The notes under the pieces: generated by a model
The model's input: the letters and a program-made list of their open reading frames with translations, nothing else
Databases searched by the model: none
Told to the model about the DNA's origin: nothing
Shown: piece by piece, positions 1 through 12,191 of the stretch
Layout of the letters: each line of letters opens with the position of its first letter
Numbering within the stretch: position 1 is the first letter of the stretch
Position numbers and translations under genes: made by a program
Assembly: GCA_027924585.1 (NCBI GenBank)
Contig: BSBM01000442.1
Coordinates: 2,418,001-2,482,000, forward strand
Source of the DNA: Larix kaempferi
Lineage: Eukaryota; Streptophyta; Pinopsida; Pinales; Pinaceae
Length of the DNA stretch: 64,000 nucleotides
Direction of reading: 5' to 3'

Positions 1-1349
1 CCTTCTCGCCATTCTATCTGGCTCAGGATGTTTGCCTTAACTCGAGTGTGCTTAGCTTTAAGCCTATGGGCCTCTGCATTAATATCTTTTAATCTGACCA
101 CCATGGCCTTGAGATTTATAACTTCATTAGTGATTAGCTCCTGAGTGTCATATATTTGCTTCAGGATGCTGCATGACAGCTCATGGAAGGGAGACATGTC
201 CATCGTTCTGCTCTCATCTTGCTCTAATTGCTCAGCTAATTCCAACTTGTCTGATTCTAGCTGGGATGCTTTATATTCCGCTTCATTCTTCTCCGCTTCC
301 ACAATCATTATCTGGAGTGTTTGTTGGTCCTTTTCCTCCTCCAGCTAGATATACTTGTCCGACAGCTCTTTGTGATCTGCAGACAAGCGATCATACCTGT
401 TCACCACGAGATCCCTGTAGGCTTTCTCCTTATCCATGGTATGTTGTAGCATACGAGCTCTCTTCTTTGTCGATTCATTTTATCTAATTATATCACCTAC
501 ATTGTCCAGTGATGCTTTCGTTGTCTCTACAACGGCAGATGCCATAGCTAAGGGATCCTTATCTGTATTCCGCATTACAGTGATCTCACGGTGGGTAATA
601 ATATCGTCCTGGGAGAATATTTTGATCCTCTCTTGCGATTTGAAGACCATTTCCTTTCTCTTCTTATCGTAGACAAACTCATTCCATCTGGACACGGTAT
701 GTTCTTTTGATGGAGTATATGGGACGATTGGGAGATCCATAATGTCTATTTCTATTTCCGTTGGTGGGGTCTGGACTACCTGAGCGGGATCTGTTCCCAC
801 AGTTTGAGTACCAGAGCCACCTGCTTGGGCTGCGTCCGTCTCCATATTTTGAATGCCTGAGACACTTGTTTGAGGTATGTCAATCTCCATGTCCTGTGCA
901 CCGGAGCCACCTGCCTGGGCATCTTCACCTGCTTTAAGCTCTTCTTCTGCTTTCCGCTCTACCTCATCTTGTTCAGCTTGCAGCTGATCTTCATTCTCTT
1001 TCCGTTTCCTTTCATCTTCAGCCTCTTTCTGCTGCTGGGCTTCCTCAGCCTCTTTCTGCAGCCTCTCACTTTCTGCTTCTAGCTGCAATCTGGAAAATTC
1101 AGCTTCTTGCAGCAACCTCGCTTCCTCAGCTTCCTGCTGTAATATGGCTTCTTAAGCTTCTCGTAGTAGCCTTGCTTCCTCAGCTTCCTGCTGTAGTCGG
1201 GCTTCTTCAGCTTCTCGTAGTAGCCTTGCTTCCTCTTTTAATCTGAGCTCTTCCTGAGCTCGGGCCCCATCCGCTTCTTTGTCATTTTGCGGGCTGGTCT
1301 TCTGGGTCCTGGTAGAGCTAGAACTTGCTCCACTGCCTTGGCGAAAGGT
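1..1349 (-). pseudogene. ORF2 (coiled-coil protein) of Tat-like element, copy 1, cut by window edge
   Basis: This is the N-terminal and middle part of a retrotransposon-encoded coiled-coil protein whose C-terminus lies left of the window. It is read directly after the ORF1 stop and in the same frame, apart from decay. The first part is an Arg/Glu/Ala/Gln-rich heptad-like run with repeats of the type EEARLLREAEEARLQQEA, followed by a short Gly/Thr/Gln-rich linker and a conserved block beginning MDLPIVPYTPS. In-frame stops at 1152-1154 (TAA), 480-482 (TAA) and 345-347 (TAG) break the frame; the other two copies have sense codons there. No known domain is recognised. The coiled coil suggests a structural or oligomerising role, which is inference. 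It is dead as written. Confidence 0.7.
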
Positions 1350-2703
1350 TCACAGCTCAGCCATGTTGATGATGCCTCTGAATACCTCCTCCTCGGCATC
1401 ATGATAATGAGAGTACTCAAAATGAGCATAAATTTCCCTACAATGCTCGGCCACTTTTCCCATCCTGTCATTCCTATGGAAGATTACCTCTCCGAAGTGG
1501 AAGGCTTTCAGCTCCTGAACAAATTCTTCGCTGAGGCCACCCCCGAGAACTTGTAAGCTCCTATGTAGAAAGGTAGAGGGGGAAAGGAGGCCTTATGTTG
1601 CTTGTTGAGCACGACTCCAATTCCATCCAGGAAAATCTGTCTTACTGCCTCTTTAAGGACCACATAATCTGTAGCATATCTTGGCAAAATATATGGAGCT
1701 TTAGTTCCTCCAAACATTCTAAGATAGGTGCCTTGATCCGAGAAATAAAAATCTCCATAATTTTCAAGGACTTCCATGGCATTCTCCGACAGGCAGTTGG
1801 GCTCTTCCTTAAATAGCTGCTCATATAGGGGCATGATGAACCCCTCACAGATGAGATTATAGCTGGGTTTGTAATTTTGTGCCCGCAACACCCTGAAAGC
1901 GATAAAAACCGGGGTGTTAGCCTTGTCCCATGTGCAGCCTAATTTGGGAAAAGATAACTTGGCCAGAATACAATCAATAAGATATGAGGACATGTAGAAT
2001 TCTGCCTTCTTAAGGCCAGTCCTTCTCTTGCAGCAACTATCATTGAGGCCAATCTGTCTGACAGGAGAGTGGCCCAGTCAAACACAGTTCCTTTAAAAGC
2101 CACGAAGTGGATGATGGGAATCCACTGAATCTTATACGCGATGCCATCAGGCATGCCGAAGATTCTGCACAACATCAAGGCAATCAACCTGAATTGAGGT
2201 CTCAGATTCTGGACGTTGTATTCGTCGTTACCCTTCTTTCTTAGATGCTTTCCTGTGACCAGTAATTTTTTGGCCATGTCAACGTTGTTCATTTTGCTCA
2301 GCCATTCATCAGTAAGAGCTTGCTGGGAGCGGGGAAATTTATAGGCTGCGGCAAGGTATGCTGGGTGAAATGAGGCAATGGCTATCTTCCCGCTGTCATG
2401 AATTACTCTTCCTTCCGCATCGGCATGTTGGAGTATCCACCCGATTACTTCAGCACATGGGAATAGTTCAGGGCGGGTAGCAGCCCTGGCTATGCCTGAA
2501 GTCCTGATATTAATATAGATCTGCTCCTCTTCCAGTAACATATCCGGAATCTCTTGGTCTTGGATCATCCTATAGATGTCACCCCATCTGATTTCAGGAG
2601 GAATACCGGTGGTGCACCTAGTATGCTAGAGTGTGGTCTCAGTTCTAAGTGGTGTAGGCTGTTTTTCTGTCATCTTAGCCTTCTTCCTACCACCTTTTGG
2701 CAT
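1350..2703 (-). pseudogene. ORF1 of Tat-like element, copy 1, decayed
   Basis: Homolog of the intact 451-codon ORF1 at 17565-18920. It starts at the same MPKGGRKK peptide (ATG at 2701-2703) and ends at the same TGA (1350-1352). It carries a TAG at 2626-2628, a one-base deletion near 2005-2015 that is shared with copy 3 but not copy 2, and a second one-base deletion near 1529. The product would be a soluble, mostly helical protein with no transmembrane segment visible. It lies downstream of pol on the same strand, where env-like or other extra ORFs sit in Athila and Tat elements. I do not recognise a named domain. Confidence 0.75.
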
Positions 2704-3804
2704 TTTGACTTATCCCTGATGGCAACCAAATACAAGTCATTATAATATTGAGCGACATACTGTGAGATTTTAACAGAGAGCATCACCATTTTAACATGTC
2801 AATGAGATAAATGCAATGTGTAGCTGCATGTTAGGAAGCAAAATGCACCATTTCAACAGGAAACATAGATTTTAAAAATTGATTCTTTTAAAGGGACGGG
2901 TTTGGAATGCTCCGAAAGGATAGGTGTGTTGCGGAAGCAATCCGCTCTCGGTATAGCTCCAGGGGAGGAGGTGCCCTTCATTTTGGTTCAAATGGTAAAT
3001 GGCCGGTTATTTTGGGTTGATAAAAATTTAAAACGAAGCCAGAGATGGCACTCCGTGCTGATGAACAGGCGAGGGGCTCGGCCGACCGCTAGGGTTTACT
3101 TATCATATTTTGACGTGAAGCTCTATGGTAGGCTTGGATTTCGAACAAGGGTGACGGGGCCAGGAATACGGATGACGAAGAAAAAGGTTCGGGCGGTCAT
3201 AGGTTTGGCTTTCGGCTGATAGAGACGAGACCTTAACGGGGTTTGGTGACTTTTAACAGCCAAAAAAAAATAACGATGTATGCGGCCAGGGTAGGAGTTT
3301 GGAAAGATTCCACCCGTCAGAATTGAAGCTCAAACGTTTTCACAATTTCTTTGTTGTTTATATGACGGGAAATATGAAATTTAGATCATATTTGATGGGA
3401 AAAATAGCCCACGACGGGCATTTTTCCTGTCAAAATCCAACCAATGCCTATCGTATTTGAAAAAGAAGAAACCAAAGGTAATTTGACGCGTGGAAGAAAT
3501 AAATTTAACGGTTGAAACATCCCACCAGGCACCGTGAAGATGGCTGAATGAGGTGGATGAGGACGTGGACGAGCGAGTTGAGCTGGAGCGGTTGCGCGGC
3601 GTTCCACGGCGCTTGCTAATCGAACGAATAACAATGTAATTGGCTCGAACCCCCACTGTTCATTTAAATAGATCTAGCACGTGCGGGGTTTTAATACGGT
3701 GGGTAGCGCATTAAAAATGCGGCTTTAATATGAGTACGTCGGGGTCATATCAAGCAGTCTCGATTTGCGTGTGCGATCGCCACCCACAAGATGGACTCAC
3801 GAAT
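2704..3804 (-). other. Noncoding internal region of Tat-like element, copy 1
   Basis: About 1.1 kb between ORF1 and the minisatellite, closely repeated at 18921-19749 (truncated) and 26276-27380. No frame stays open across the three copies. It contains a conserved hairpin (3391-3434), listed separately. The strong similarity between copies shows that it is part of the element and not host spacer. Confidence 0.7.
3391..3434. repeat. Conserved hairpin (inverted repeat), copy 1
   Basis: Arms 3391-3410 and 3416-3434 around a 5-base loop, with one bulged A. Copies of the same structure lie at 19609-19652 and 26962-27005. Copy 1 has two imperfect pairs in the stem, but it keeps pairing where copy 2 has C:G by using A:T. 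Confidence 0.6.
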
Positions 3805-4840
3805 TTCACCCGCCATTACGGAAGGTTACGCTGAACTCCCTCGGCGTTTCGGGAGAGATGAACGAATATTTCCGCAATTCAACGAAGATTAGTGGATCGC
3901 TTGCGGAACTATTCCGCGAAGCTTCCCGCCGTTTCGGAAGGAATTGGCGGATGGCTTCTGCGAATTGAACGTGAACGTGAAAGTCTTTCGGCGGCCCCTT
4001 TTCGGGATGATAATGTGAGAGCTTCCGAAATCACGGAAAGCTTTCGCAAATGGCTTCCGCAGTTTCGGAAGGCTTCCGCGAATGCTTCCGCAAAAGGCTT
4101 TCGCCAACTTGAATTTTTTTTTTAAGTCTCGGTCGGGCTTCGAGCACGCTTCGGAAAGCCATTTCCCTCCGCGTTGTCGGAAGGTTAACCTAAAGGATTC
4201 CACGGTTACGGAGAGACAAAGTAAAGGCGTCCGCAACTCAAACAAACAATTCTAAGTCTCTGAGGGGTTTTGGAAAGATAACCTGAAGATCTCCGCAAAT
4301 GGTTTCCGCAATTGCGGGAAGGAAACTTGAACAGTTTCGCAAAAGTCGAAGAAATACTTAAGAGTTTTAAAAGGAGCCCTCCGCGTCTTTTCGGGAGAAT
4401 AAGGCGAACGCCTCCGTAGTTTCGGAAGGAAAGGTTGAACGTTTCCGTAGTTTCGAAAGGACAAGTCCAAAGGATTCCGCAAATTTGAAAGAAAACGTTT
4501 AAGCTTTTTGCAAAGTTTCAGGGAGATTTGGCGAACGGCGCCCGTCGTTTCGGGACGAAAACCCGAATGCTTCCGCGACTTTCCCATAATAATTTCGAAG
4601 AATTTTTAGAGAGGCTCATGTGATTGGCTTCTGCACTTGCGGGAGGATAGCCCGAAAGGCTACGCAATTTCGGGAGACTTTCCCAAATGATTTCCGCAAC
4701 CGCGAGAAAAGTCTAAGACTTTTCGGGATGTTTATGCTAAAGGTTCCCACCGTTTCGGGCGGAAAAGTTGAGTACTTCCGCAACTGCGGGGGCTTTATAA
4801 AATCGTTCCGCGATTTCCAGGAAGACTTCATGAATTTTTT
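3805..4840. repeat. Degenerate minisatellite of about 32-bp period inside Tat-like element, copy 1
   Basis: About one kilobase is built of diverged units of 31-33 bases following the pattern CCGYAGTTTCGGRAGG then an A-rich tail ending in TT. The clearest consecutive units are between 4410 and 4585. The period is not a multiple of three, so the open frames crossing it on both strands are by-products of repetition and low stop density. It lies between integrase and ORF1. Tandem repeats in the untranslated parts of Tat/Ogre elements are known and can seed satellites. Copy 3 carries the same array at about 27381-28400. Confidence 0.7.
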
Positions 4841-6063
4841 TCTCTTAGAGGAAGGAAGACTTGGAGTGGTTCATGGCAATATTTTCTGTTGAAAAACAAA
4901 GTTAAAAGCTGGTGATGGCCTCTTAAGGCAGCCTTTCTAAAAAATTTAAAGGAGGGGTCCCAAATATGTACAAAAATTTTGGGGGGATGTTGCTGCAACA
5001 ACAATGGCGAGTCGCTGGCGAACACAGATCTCTGAAAATTCCTCTCCATGGTCTGAAACCTCATCAAAGACATCCATCTTAGGTGCAATACTCATCGGAG
5101 CATTTAAATTCATGTGAGGGGAAGAAGGCACTTTACCTGCTAGCCATTGGGGACAGGGGAGCTTAGACAGAGACATCTTTACAACTCTCGAAGGGCCAAC
5201 ATATGAGATTCATTTTAGAAGGGTCATCTTTCAGATGGTTACTATTGTTGGAGTCCACAGGATTTGCAACACTTTCTCATGGACATCATTGCTCTTGTTC
5301 CTCATTCCCATGCCGCTTGCATCCTTTTGGATGTTTGTATTTTGTACAGCTTAGCTGTTTGAGCCTTCCAGAGATATTTTCTTTGGACATGATCTTTGAT
5401 TTAGGATCCTCAATCCATAATGTCCTTTTGTGTGAGTGAGAAATTTTATTGATTGGATCAAGCCTCACGGACGGAGAGGAGCCCATTTTGGGCTGAGCTT
5501 TTTGGACAACCTTCTTGATTTTTACATGTCTTTTGCTTTTGTCTCAGCCATGCTTTAATTGAGGCGAGAATTTTTGGAAAACAGACCCTTGAGTATAAGC
5601 CATTTTGGCTGTTACATTTGCAGCATGTAGTCATTTCAATACCCTATGTCCTCGAGATGTGCTACCTTCCATGGGTCCAACTTTGGTAAACTTCTTGAGA
5701 CGCCTTTTAAGTGTGAGAGTGGGTGGAGCCCAAAGATAGTAATGAAGATGGTCATAGGTCTCTATTATTTAAACAGGATTAGTGTGACTAGCAGAGTAGG
5801 CTTCTTTCCTTTTGAAAAATTTAGCAAGAGCACAATACATAGATAGATTTTATTCGAGCATAGTTCTGGACTCATGGGTTGTGAGATTTCTTTGAGAGAC
5901 CTGTCATGGACGAGAAACTCCACCATACGGACTTTCAGAAAACAACTTTTTGCAAAGGTTCAAATGATAATAAAAGAGACAAAATGGCCGAAAAACAAAA
6001 CAAGTAAAGGCAAAACCAACAATAAAAGAAAACTTTATTTATGTACAGGAAGTCTCAAAGAGA
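4841..6063 (-). other. Region between integrase end and minisatellite
   Basis: About 1.2 kb with no recognisable gene. Positions 4841-4997 are shared with copy 3 (28406-28572). From 4998 on there is no second copy in the window, so it cannot be said whether 4998-6063 is element sequence, a further insertion or a mixture. Short open frames on both strands match nothing I recognise. Confidence 0.5.
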
Positions 6064-7350
6064 CTATGCAAAGTATTGTTTCAGGGCGAGGCCATTGAGA
6101 GGAAGGGTTACTTCTTCTCCCTCAAGATTTGTCAACTTATAAGTGGATGGGCCTAATTTTGCTGAAATTTGGTACGGGCCTACCCATAAATGTTGGAATT
6201 TTGTATGCATTCATTTACCTTCATGATTATGGTCCCATTTCAGGACTAAGTCCCCGACTTCAAAACTTCTTTTACCGGACTTCCTCTTGTCGAACCATCT
6301 CTTAACTATGTCTTGGTGTTGATAGAATCGACCTTTAGCTTTCTGTCGGGCTTCTTCAAGTTGAAGCAGGGTATTGATCCTGGATTGTAAGGCTTGGCTA
6401 CCAGAACCCTGAGAGACTTGGGATAACTGTAAGGATGGGAGCAAGATGTTTGGGGGAAGGATGGCTTCTTTGCCATATACAAGAGTGAAAGGGGAAACAC
6501 CTAAAGCGTTCTTTGGGGTCACCCTATCTGCCCATAAGGCATTTGGGAGAGCTACATGCCAACTTCTCTGATTTTCTATCACAGTCTTCTTAAGAATTCG
6601 AATCAGATTCTTGTTTGAGGATTCAACTAATCCGTTCCCCTGAGGATAATAATTGGCTGAAAAATGCAACTTAATTCCCCATTCATAAACAAATTCATTT
6701 ATCTTGCGAGATGAAAAATAAGTAGCATTATCAAAAACAAGGGAAATTGGAACCCCAAACCTAGTTATGATGTTCTCTTTCAAGAAGTTGATGATCGTGT
6801 CTTCATTGACCTTGCGCAACGGGATAGCCTCCGTCCATCTAGTGAAGTAGTCAGTAGCCTTCAGGATGTATCGATGTTGCAACGAAGAATTTGGATTTTC
6901 TCTTCGATAACATCTATACCCCACTGCTCAAAAGGCTCAGAGATAATAACCGGCTGCAAGGGTCCTGCTGCCTTAGGTAGCTTCCCAGCACTTCTTTGAC
7001 ATACATCACAGTTTCGTGCATACGTGTGGGCATCTTGGAACAGAGTGGGCCAATAATATCTGGCTCTCAGTATCTTGTGTGCTGTTGTCTCTCCCGAAAA
7101 ATGTCCACCTGCGGGGCCATCATGCAATTATTTGACAACTTTGTTTGCATCTTCCTTTTCCAAACATCTAAGGAAAAGTCCATCATAATTCTTCCTGAAA
7201 AGTATCCCATCAATGATTTGATAGGGTGCTGAGTTCAAACGAAGTGCCCTTCTTTGTTTAGAGTTCCAGTTCTCAGGTAGATATCCCTGCTGTAAATAGT
7301 GCACCAGATCCCTATACCATGACTGGGGAGTTGTGAAGATATGACATACT
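6064..7350 (-). pseudogene. Integrase domain of Tat-like gypsy gag-pol, copy 1
   Basis: C-terminal part of the polyprotein. It inserts element cDNA into the host genome. An HHCC zinc finger is visible (HDGPAGGH, then CDVC), followed by the catalytic core with D in ATDYFTRW, D in VFDNATYF and E in GNGLVESSN, so all three acidic residues remain. The C-terminal part continues past an in-frame TGA (6211-6213) as WVGPYQI... and ends at a natural stop, TAG at 6064-6066. Damage: TAA at 7128-7130, a one-base deletion near 6895-6900, and the TGA at 6211-6213. Each nonsense codon is one substitution away from a sense codon. Confidence 0.9.
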
Positions 7351-9755
7351 TCAACCGAATTCAGCTCAGCTTCATTTTTCCAATGTTGCTCTTCATCAGT
7401 TGAGTTTCCCGCAAGTAATCTGCACAGACCTTGCTCTTTGATGATTGTGGCTGGTTTAAATTCTAAGTCATATTCTTGAAGCGCTGTGACCCAGTTCCCC
7501 CTCCTTTCTCCTAGTTCCTTTTGAACGAAAAGGGATCTAACAGCTGGGTGGGGAACTATAACTTTAGTTCTGTTCTTAAGAATATATGGCCTAAACTGCT
7601 TGACTGCTTTGAAGACCGCATATGCATTCTTGTCAACCACGGGATAGTTCAGCTCAACCCCTTGCAGACCAGTTCTCATAAATGAAATTGGGTATTCGTC
7701 TCCCTACTCCACCTTTTGTGTGAGTACAGCTGCGAGGGAGTCATCCGAAGCAAAGGTATACAAGATGAAATCCTTATCAAAATCTGGGCTTCTTAAGGAA
7801 GGAGCCTTAGCTACAGCTGCCTTGATATCTCTAAATGTGTCCTTTTCCAAGTCTGTCCACTTGAACTGGATGCTTTGTTTAACCATTTGTTGCAACAGTT
7901 TAACAATTTGTGCGAAATCTGGGACAAATCTGCGGACAAAATTGATAGTGCCCATGAAGGACTGCATAGCTTTCTTGTTGTAAGGCATTGGAATCTTATT
8001 AATAGCTTGGACTCTTTCTTGATCTATTGACACTCCCCCTTTAGAAATGATATGGCCCAAGAGTTTACCTTCGGGAACAACATATACGCTCTTCTTGGGA
8101 TTCAAAGAAATACCGTATTTCCGACAACGATCAAAGATATGCCTCAGATGAACAACATGATCTTCCCTTTTCTTTGAAAAGACTGTCACATCATCTAAGT
8201 AAACAACAACACATTGCCCACCCAATCCTCGAAAGGTGATATCCATCGCCCTTTGGAATGTAGCTCCTGCATTTATCAGACCAAATGGCATCCTTCGGTA
8301 TGCGAAAGTTCCCCACTTAGTTCGGAAAGTAGTCTTGAGACGATCTTCTTCGGCCACTAATACTTGATTGTAGCCAGAGAAACCATCGAGAAGAGAAAAA
8401 AGTTCGGATCTTGACACCATTTGAAGGATTTGTTCCATTGAAGGGACGAGGTAGTTGTCTTTATCCGAAGCTTTGTTTAAATTTCTGAAATCTACACATA
8501 GCCTTATCTCTCCTGACTTCTTTCTTACGGGAACCAAGTTTGCAACCCATTCATAATGCCGGACCTTAAAGATTATCTTAGCGTCCAGGAGCTTCTTTAA
8601 TTCCTTTTGGATCAGCGGTTCTAGAGTAGGATGCATCCTTCTTAACTGCTGCTGAAATGGCTTGACACCTGCTTTCATTGGTATAACGTGCTGAATAATG
8701 CGGACGTCATACGTCTTCAGATATTCATAGGTCCATGTGAAAACATCCTTGTATTGTTTAAACAATTTGATGAACCTGTCTCTTTCTCCTGGTGAACAAC
8801 ATTTGCCAAGGTTGACAAATTTTGGTTCTGCCTCGGTACCCAAATTAACTAACTCATGTTGCATTGATGAGCTGTTAGTTTTGGTATTAGCTGGCCTTTT
8901 GAATTTATTTTGAAGATCGAACAACATTTCGAGGGACCTTACCCCCTTGGGAATGAAATTTCCTTTCTCCTCATCCTTCTTCATCAAATCAGCATCGTGT
9001 TCTTCTTCATCTATTGCAGCTCCTTGAAAGCTATCTTCATTTGTTAGGAAGCTGATAATTTGTTCATCATCATCGAAGACTCTCAAGTTTGTGATGTTAT
9101 CGGGAACGGAAGGCCTGAAAATCAATTCAATTGAGCATTTATTATTTGACGGCACCAATCTAGAAGCAGATGTTGCCAATAGATCAGCTGCAGAATTTTG
9201 CAATCTAGGAATCGATTTTATATTGAAAGCGTCAAAATGCATAATTAAATCCCATACCTCATCCTGATAACCCTTCAAATGGGGTGAGAGACAATGAATG
9301 GTGTCCCTTACCTGTCTTACAACTATCTCGGAGTCACCAAAGACCTCGAGGTACTTAACATTTAAGCCAATGGCCTTCTTTAGCCCATGTATCAAAGCTT
9401 CATATTCAACGTTGTTGTTAGTACAATCAAATTCTAATCTACAAGACAAAAAATACTTGTTTCTTTTTGGATCCATCAGAACACAGTCGGCTCCGGATCC
9501 TTCCTGAGTTTTAGACCCATCAAAGTATAATGTCCAGAAAATATCTTTTGATTCAACTAAGTTAGTATCTCTGTGATCTAAATCAGTAACTAGACTAACT
9601 ATGTTACAATCAACATCATCAGTCCGTGAGAAATGAAGGAGATCGGACTGTTTATCTGATTCATGGATAATGGCTTCAGACTGATAATTACCCGGATCCA
9701 TTTCTAAGAAATAATTCCCCAGAACTGAGGATGAGAAAGCTACAGCCTCATTTTT
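7351..9755 (-). pseudogene. Archaeal-type RNase H, reverse transcriptase and degenerate gypsy RNase H of gag-pol, copy 1
   Basis: Order along the protein: an RNase H of the archaeal/plant type (about 9545-9147), reverse transcriptase (about 8609-8067, YLDD at 8190-8201), then the usual gypsy RNase H fold (about 7850-7430). The first RNase H keeps its acidic residues: LYFDGS (D at 9519-9521), NVEYEA, FGDSE and NSAADLLA. The second has lost them: YTFAS replaces the expected TDAS, VIVPHP replaces TDH, and the terminal D motif is absent. Together these domains copy RNA into DNA and degrade the template. An in-frame TAG at 7704-7706 interrupts the second RNase H; the peptide resumes in the same frame. 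Dual RNase H is a hallmark of the Tat lineage. Confidence 0.88.
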
Positions 9756-12158
9756 TTATTCTAACTGAGTTACGTTCTGCTTCATATGAGGTTCTCTCAG
9801 GACTTTAATATGATTCTTCCTATTCTGATAAGGCAACCACATATGAGACCAATCAGTAGCAAAGTAGCCACTCAGCTTGGTAGACCAATCCCTACTTAAA
9901 ATCAGCCCATAGGCTTCAGGAATATCGACCACCATTATGTCAATGAATTGACAGACTCTAGGGTCAGCTGATAATCTAATGAGGACGTCTTTCATCTCCC
10001 CAATTACTTTGACAGCAGTCCTATCTAATTGGATAATTTGGGCTGGAGATGGCACAGGCTGCCCGTTAATTTTATTACAAATGGACAGTGGCATGACGTT
10101 TGAGGATGCCCTAGAATCTACCAAACAGTTGTGAACATTATGGTTGAAAATTTCAAAAGTTAATAGGAAAGGCAATGTTTGAGATTTAGATTTCCCACCG
10201 ATGCTAGCCTCATTAATTTCGGGATTGTCTTGAGAGTCCGTTAATGGAGTGCTGATCTGGGGTATCAGAACATGGAGCAGCTTGTCTCGTTGATGGGGCA
10301 AGCTGCACATGTCAAATATTGACACATTTGCTTTGACCTTCTTGATAGCTTCAATAATATCATATCCTATGTCAAATTCGTTCCCAATTCGAGCTTGCTG
10401 ATCTGTTTTGCTCGTTGTGACCTTAGGTGGCTGAACTATGGTGTCAGCGTTTGGCTGCTTGGTCGCTGTTTGGCTAGCTTTGGGCTGCGGTGGGATAATT
10501 GTTATATGCCTCCTAGGCGGTTCTTTTGAAACTTTAGGCTTATGAGGAGCCGTGCTTGGCGCAGGATCCAAAATAGGACCTTTGCTGCGAGTAGCAACTT
10601 TTACGGTAGAGGGAGAGCTTTCAATGGGATCTTCTTCTGCCGATTCAGTCATAGGTACCCAATCCCATAGCACCATAGTAGTGTCCGGGGTTGGTTCCTC
10701 TAACTCAGGGCTCGATTCCTCTGGAGAATCATCTTGGTCTGGGATCTGTGAATCTAGCATTTGGTTCATGACTAAGCTCATGGAATTAATCCATTGCGGG
10801 CAACTCTTTTCCGAATGTGGTTCTTGATGAAAAGTGCAGAAATTTTCCATCCCGATTTCATTGAGGTTCAAAACCGGAGAAGTATTCATCGGTGGATGAG
10901 TTTGATCACCGTCTTCCCTCCTTTTATAAAATGGCTTGAAAGGTTTCCCAGATGTGCTAGCAGCCTTGTCTTTCTTGAGATCTACAATTTTATTAGATAA
11001 TTTCTGCATCATCTTGACTACATTTTCCATGTCTGTAGATGGATCTTCTTTACCTCTAGTGAGCAGTAAGGTCTTTTTATTAGCTGCTGGTTTTGGTTCT
11101 ACATCTAAGGCATGTTTAGCAATGCTATCAGCTTCTTCTTCTACCTTTCTAGCTTCCTCAAAGTTCTCTATCAGGGTAGTTTTCTTGGACCTTTGTACGA
11201 ACATTGCTATGGGTCCTTCAAGAGTTGTGGTGTAGTATTCAATCAGAGATTCCTCCGCTGGTTTATTAGCTTCACTGAAGTTATTTAACAGCGTTGTGAA
11301 TCTTTGATTAAAGTCTTGAACCTTTTCTTTCTTTTCCATTCTCATGGATAAGAGTTCTTTCATAATTGTTGCCACAGTCTTTTGGTTTCTGTATTTCTTT
11401 AAGAAACAATTTTTGAATTCATCCCAACTAGAGATTGAGATGGGTTGTAGGCTAAAGTACCAGGATGATACTTTTGGCTCGAATGTATATGGAAACAGCC
11501 TGCAGACTGCGTCTTCATGCTGTACGTTCAAAAGATTCAGAGCTAAGTAGAAACTCTTGAGATGGTCTTCTGCTGAAATAGCTTTCCCTGGGTCGAACTT
11601 AGGTAAGACCTTTTCTGGATTTTTCGGAAGATTATGGAATGGCCCAGCTAGATTCAGCGCTCCCCTTGCTCTCCAAGCAGGCACAACCATGTTTGGATGT
11701 GGAGAACATGGCGGAGAATTGTACGGTGAATTCCGGGGAGTACTCTTTGGAGTGATAATTTCTTCAAGGTTTTCTTGGTCTGAAATTTTTTCTGAGTTTT
11801 CAAGATATACCTTGTTAAGAGTGTCTGAAATTTCTTCCAAAGTCAAATTCACAAGTTCTTAAAAACTTTGAACAAGAATCGAATCTCGGGTATATTGTGG
11901 CTCTTTTCTACGGGTACTCTTCCTAGGGAGAAAATTTACAGCGTTTAAACCACCTAGCTGCCTAACGTAGGATCTCGTATGCCTTCTCAAATCTTCTATT
12001 TCTGTGAAAGGGATAGCGTATAAAGTTTCTTGAGGCTCAGGATCAGAAATGAGGCTTTCTTGATTTAATAATTCAAGATCTGGGTTGTTTGAAATGCTTT
12101 CTTTAAGCGGGTTTTCAGTGACATCTATGACAGTGGAAGATTTTCCTCTATCAGCCAT
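9756..12158 (-). pseudogene. Gag and protease of Tat-like gypsy element, copy 1
   Basis: Start of one continuous gag-pol reading frame; ATG at 12156-12158, 27 bases after the primer-site block. The Gag capsid-like region (about 11640-11080) has the usual pattern of plant retrotransposon gag (SSWYFSLQP, FLKKYRNQKT, FNQRFTTLL). A short Cys/His cluster (CTFHQEPHSEKSC) may replace the classic zinc knuckle. The aspartic protease follows, but its active-site triad reads DSRA, while copy 2 (19750-21982) has the normal DSGA. In-frame stops: TAA at 11859-11861 and TAA at 9756-9758. Copy 2 reads Glu at the second, so Gag and Pol were one polyprotein without a frameshift between them. Confidence 0.88.
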
Positions 12159-12170
12159 GCACTTTCAGGC

Positions 12171-12186
12171 CCTCCTTCTAGCGCCA
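12171..12186 (-). other. Primer binding site of Tat-like element, copy 1
   Basis: On the minus strand TGGCGCTAGAAGGAGG begins five bases after the LTR end and ahead of gag. The plus strand ends in CCA, as the 3' end of a tRNA would. The same block occurs beside the second LTR (about 14582-14597). The matching tRNA is not assigned. Confidence 0.65.
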
Positions 12187-12191
12187 AAAAC

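Noticed and set aside
3805-4840. Overlapping open frames of 60-118 codons on both strands within the minisatellite
   Set aside because: The repeat period is about 32 bases, not a multiple of three; the frames are not kept between copies 1 and 3, and the peptides are only repeat translations.
3805-4840. CRISPR-like regular repeats
   Set aside because: Units are contiguous with no spacers, degenerate, and inside a plant retrotransposon.
9756-9758. Gag-Pol boundary by programmed stop readthrough
   Set aside because: The second gag-pol copy has Glu at this codon, so the stop in copy 1 is a mutation.
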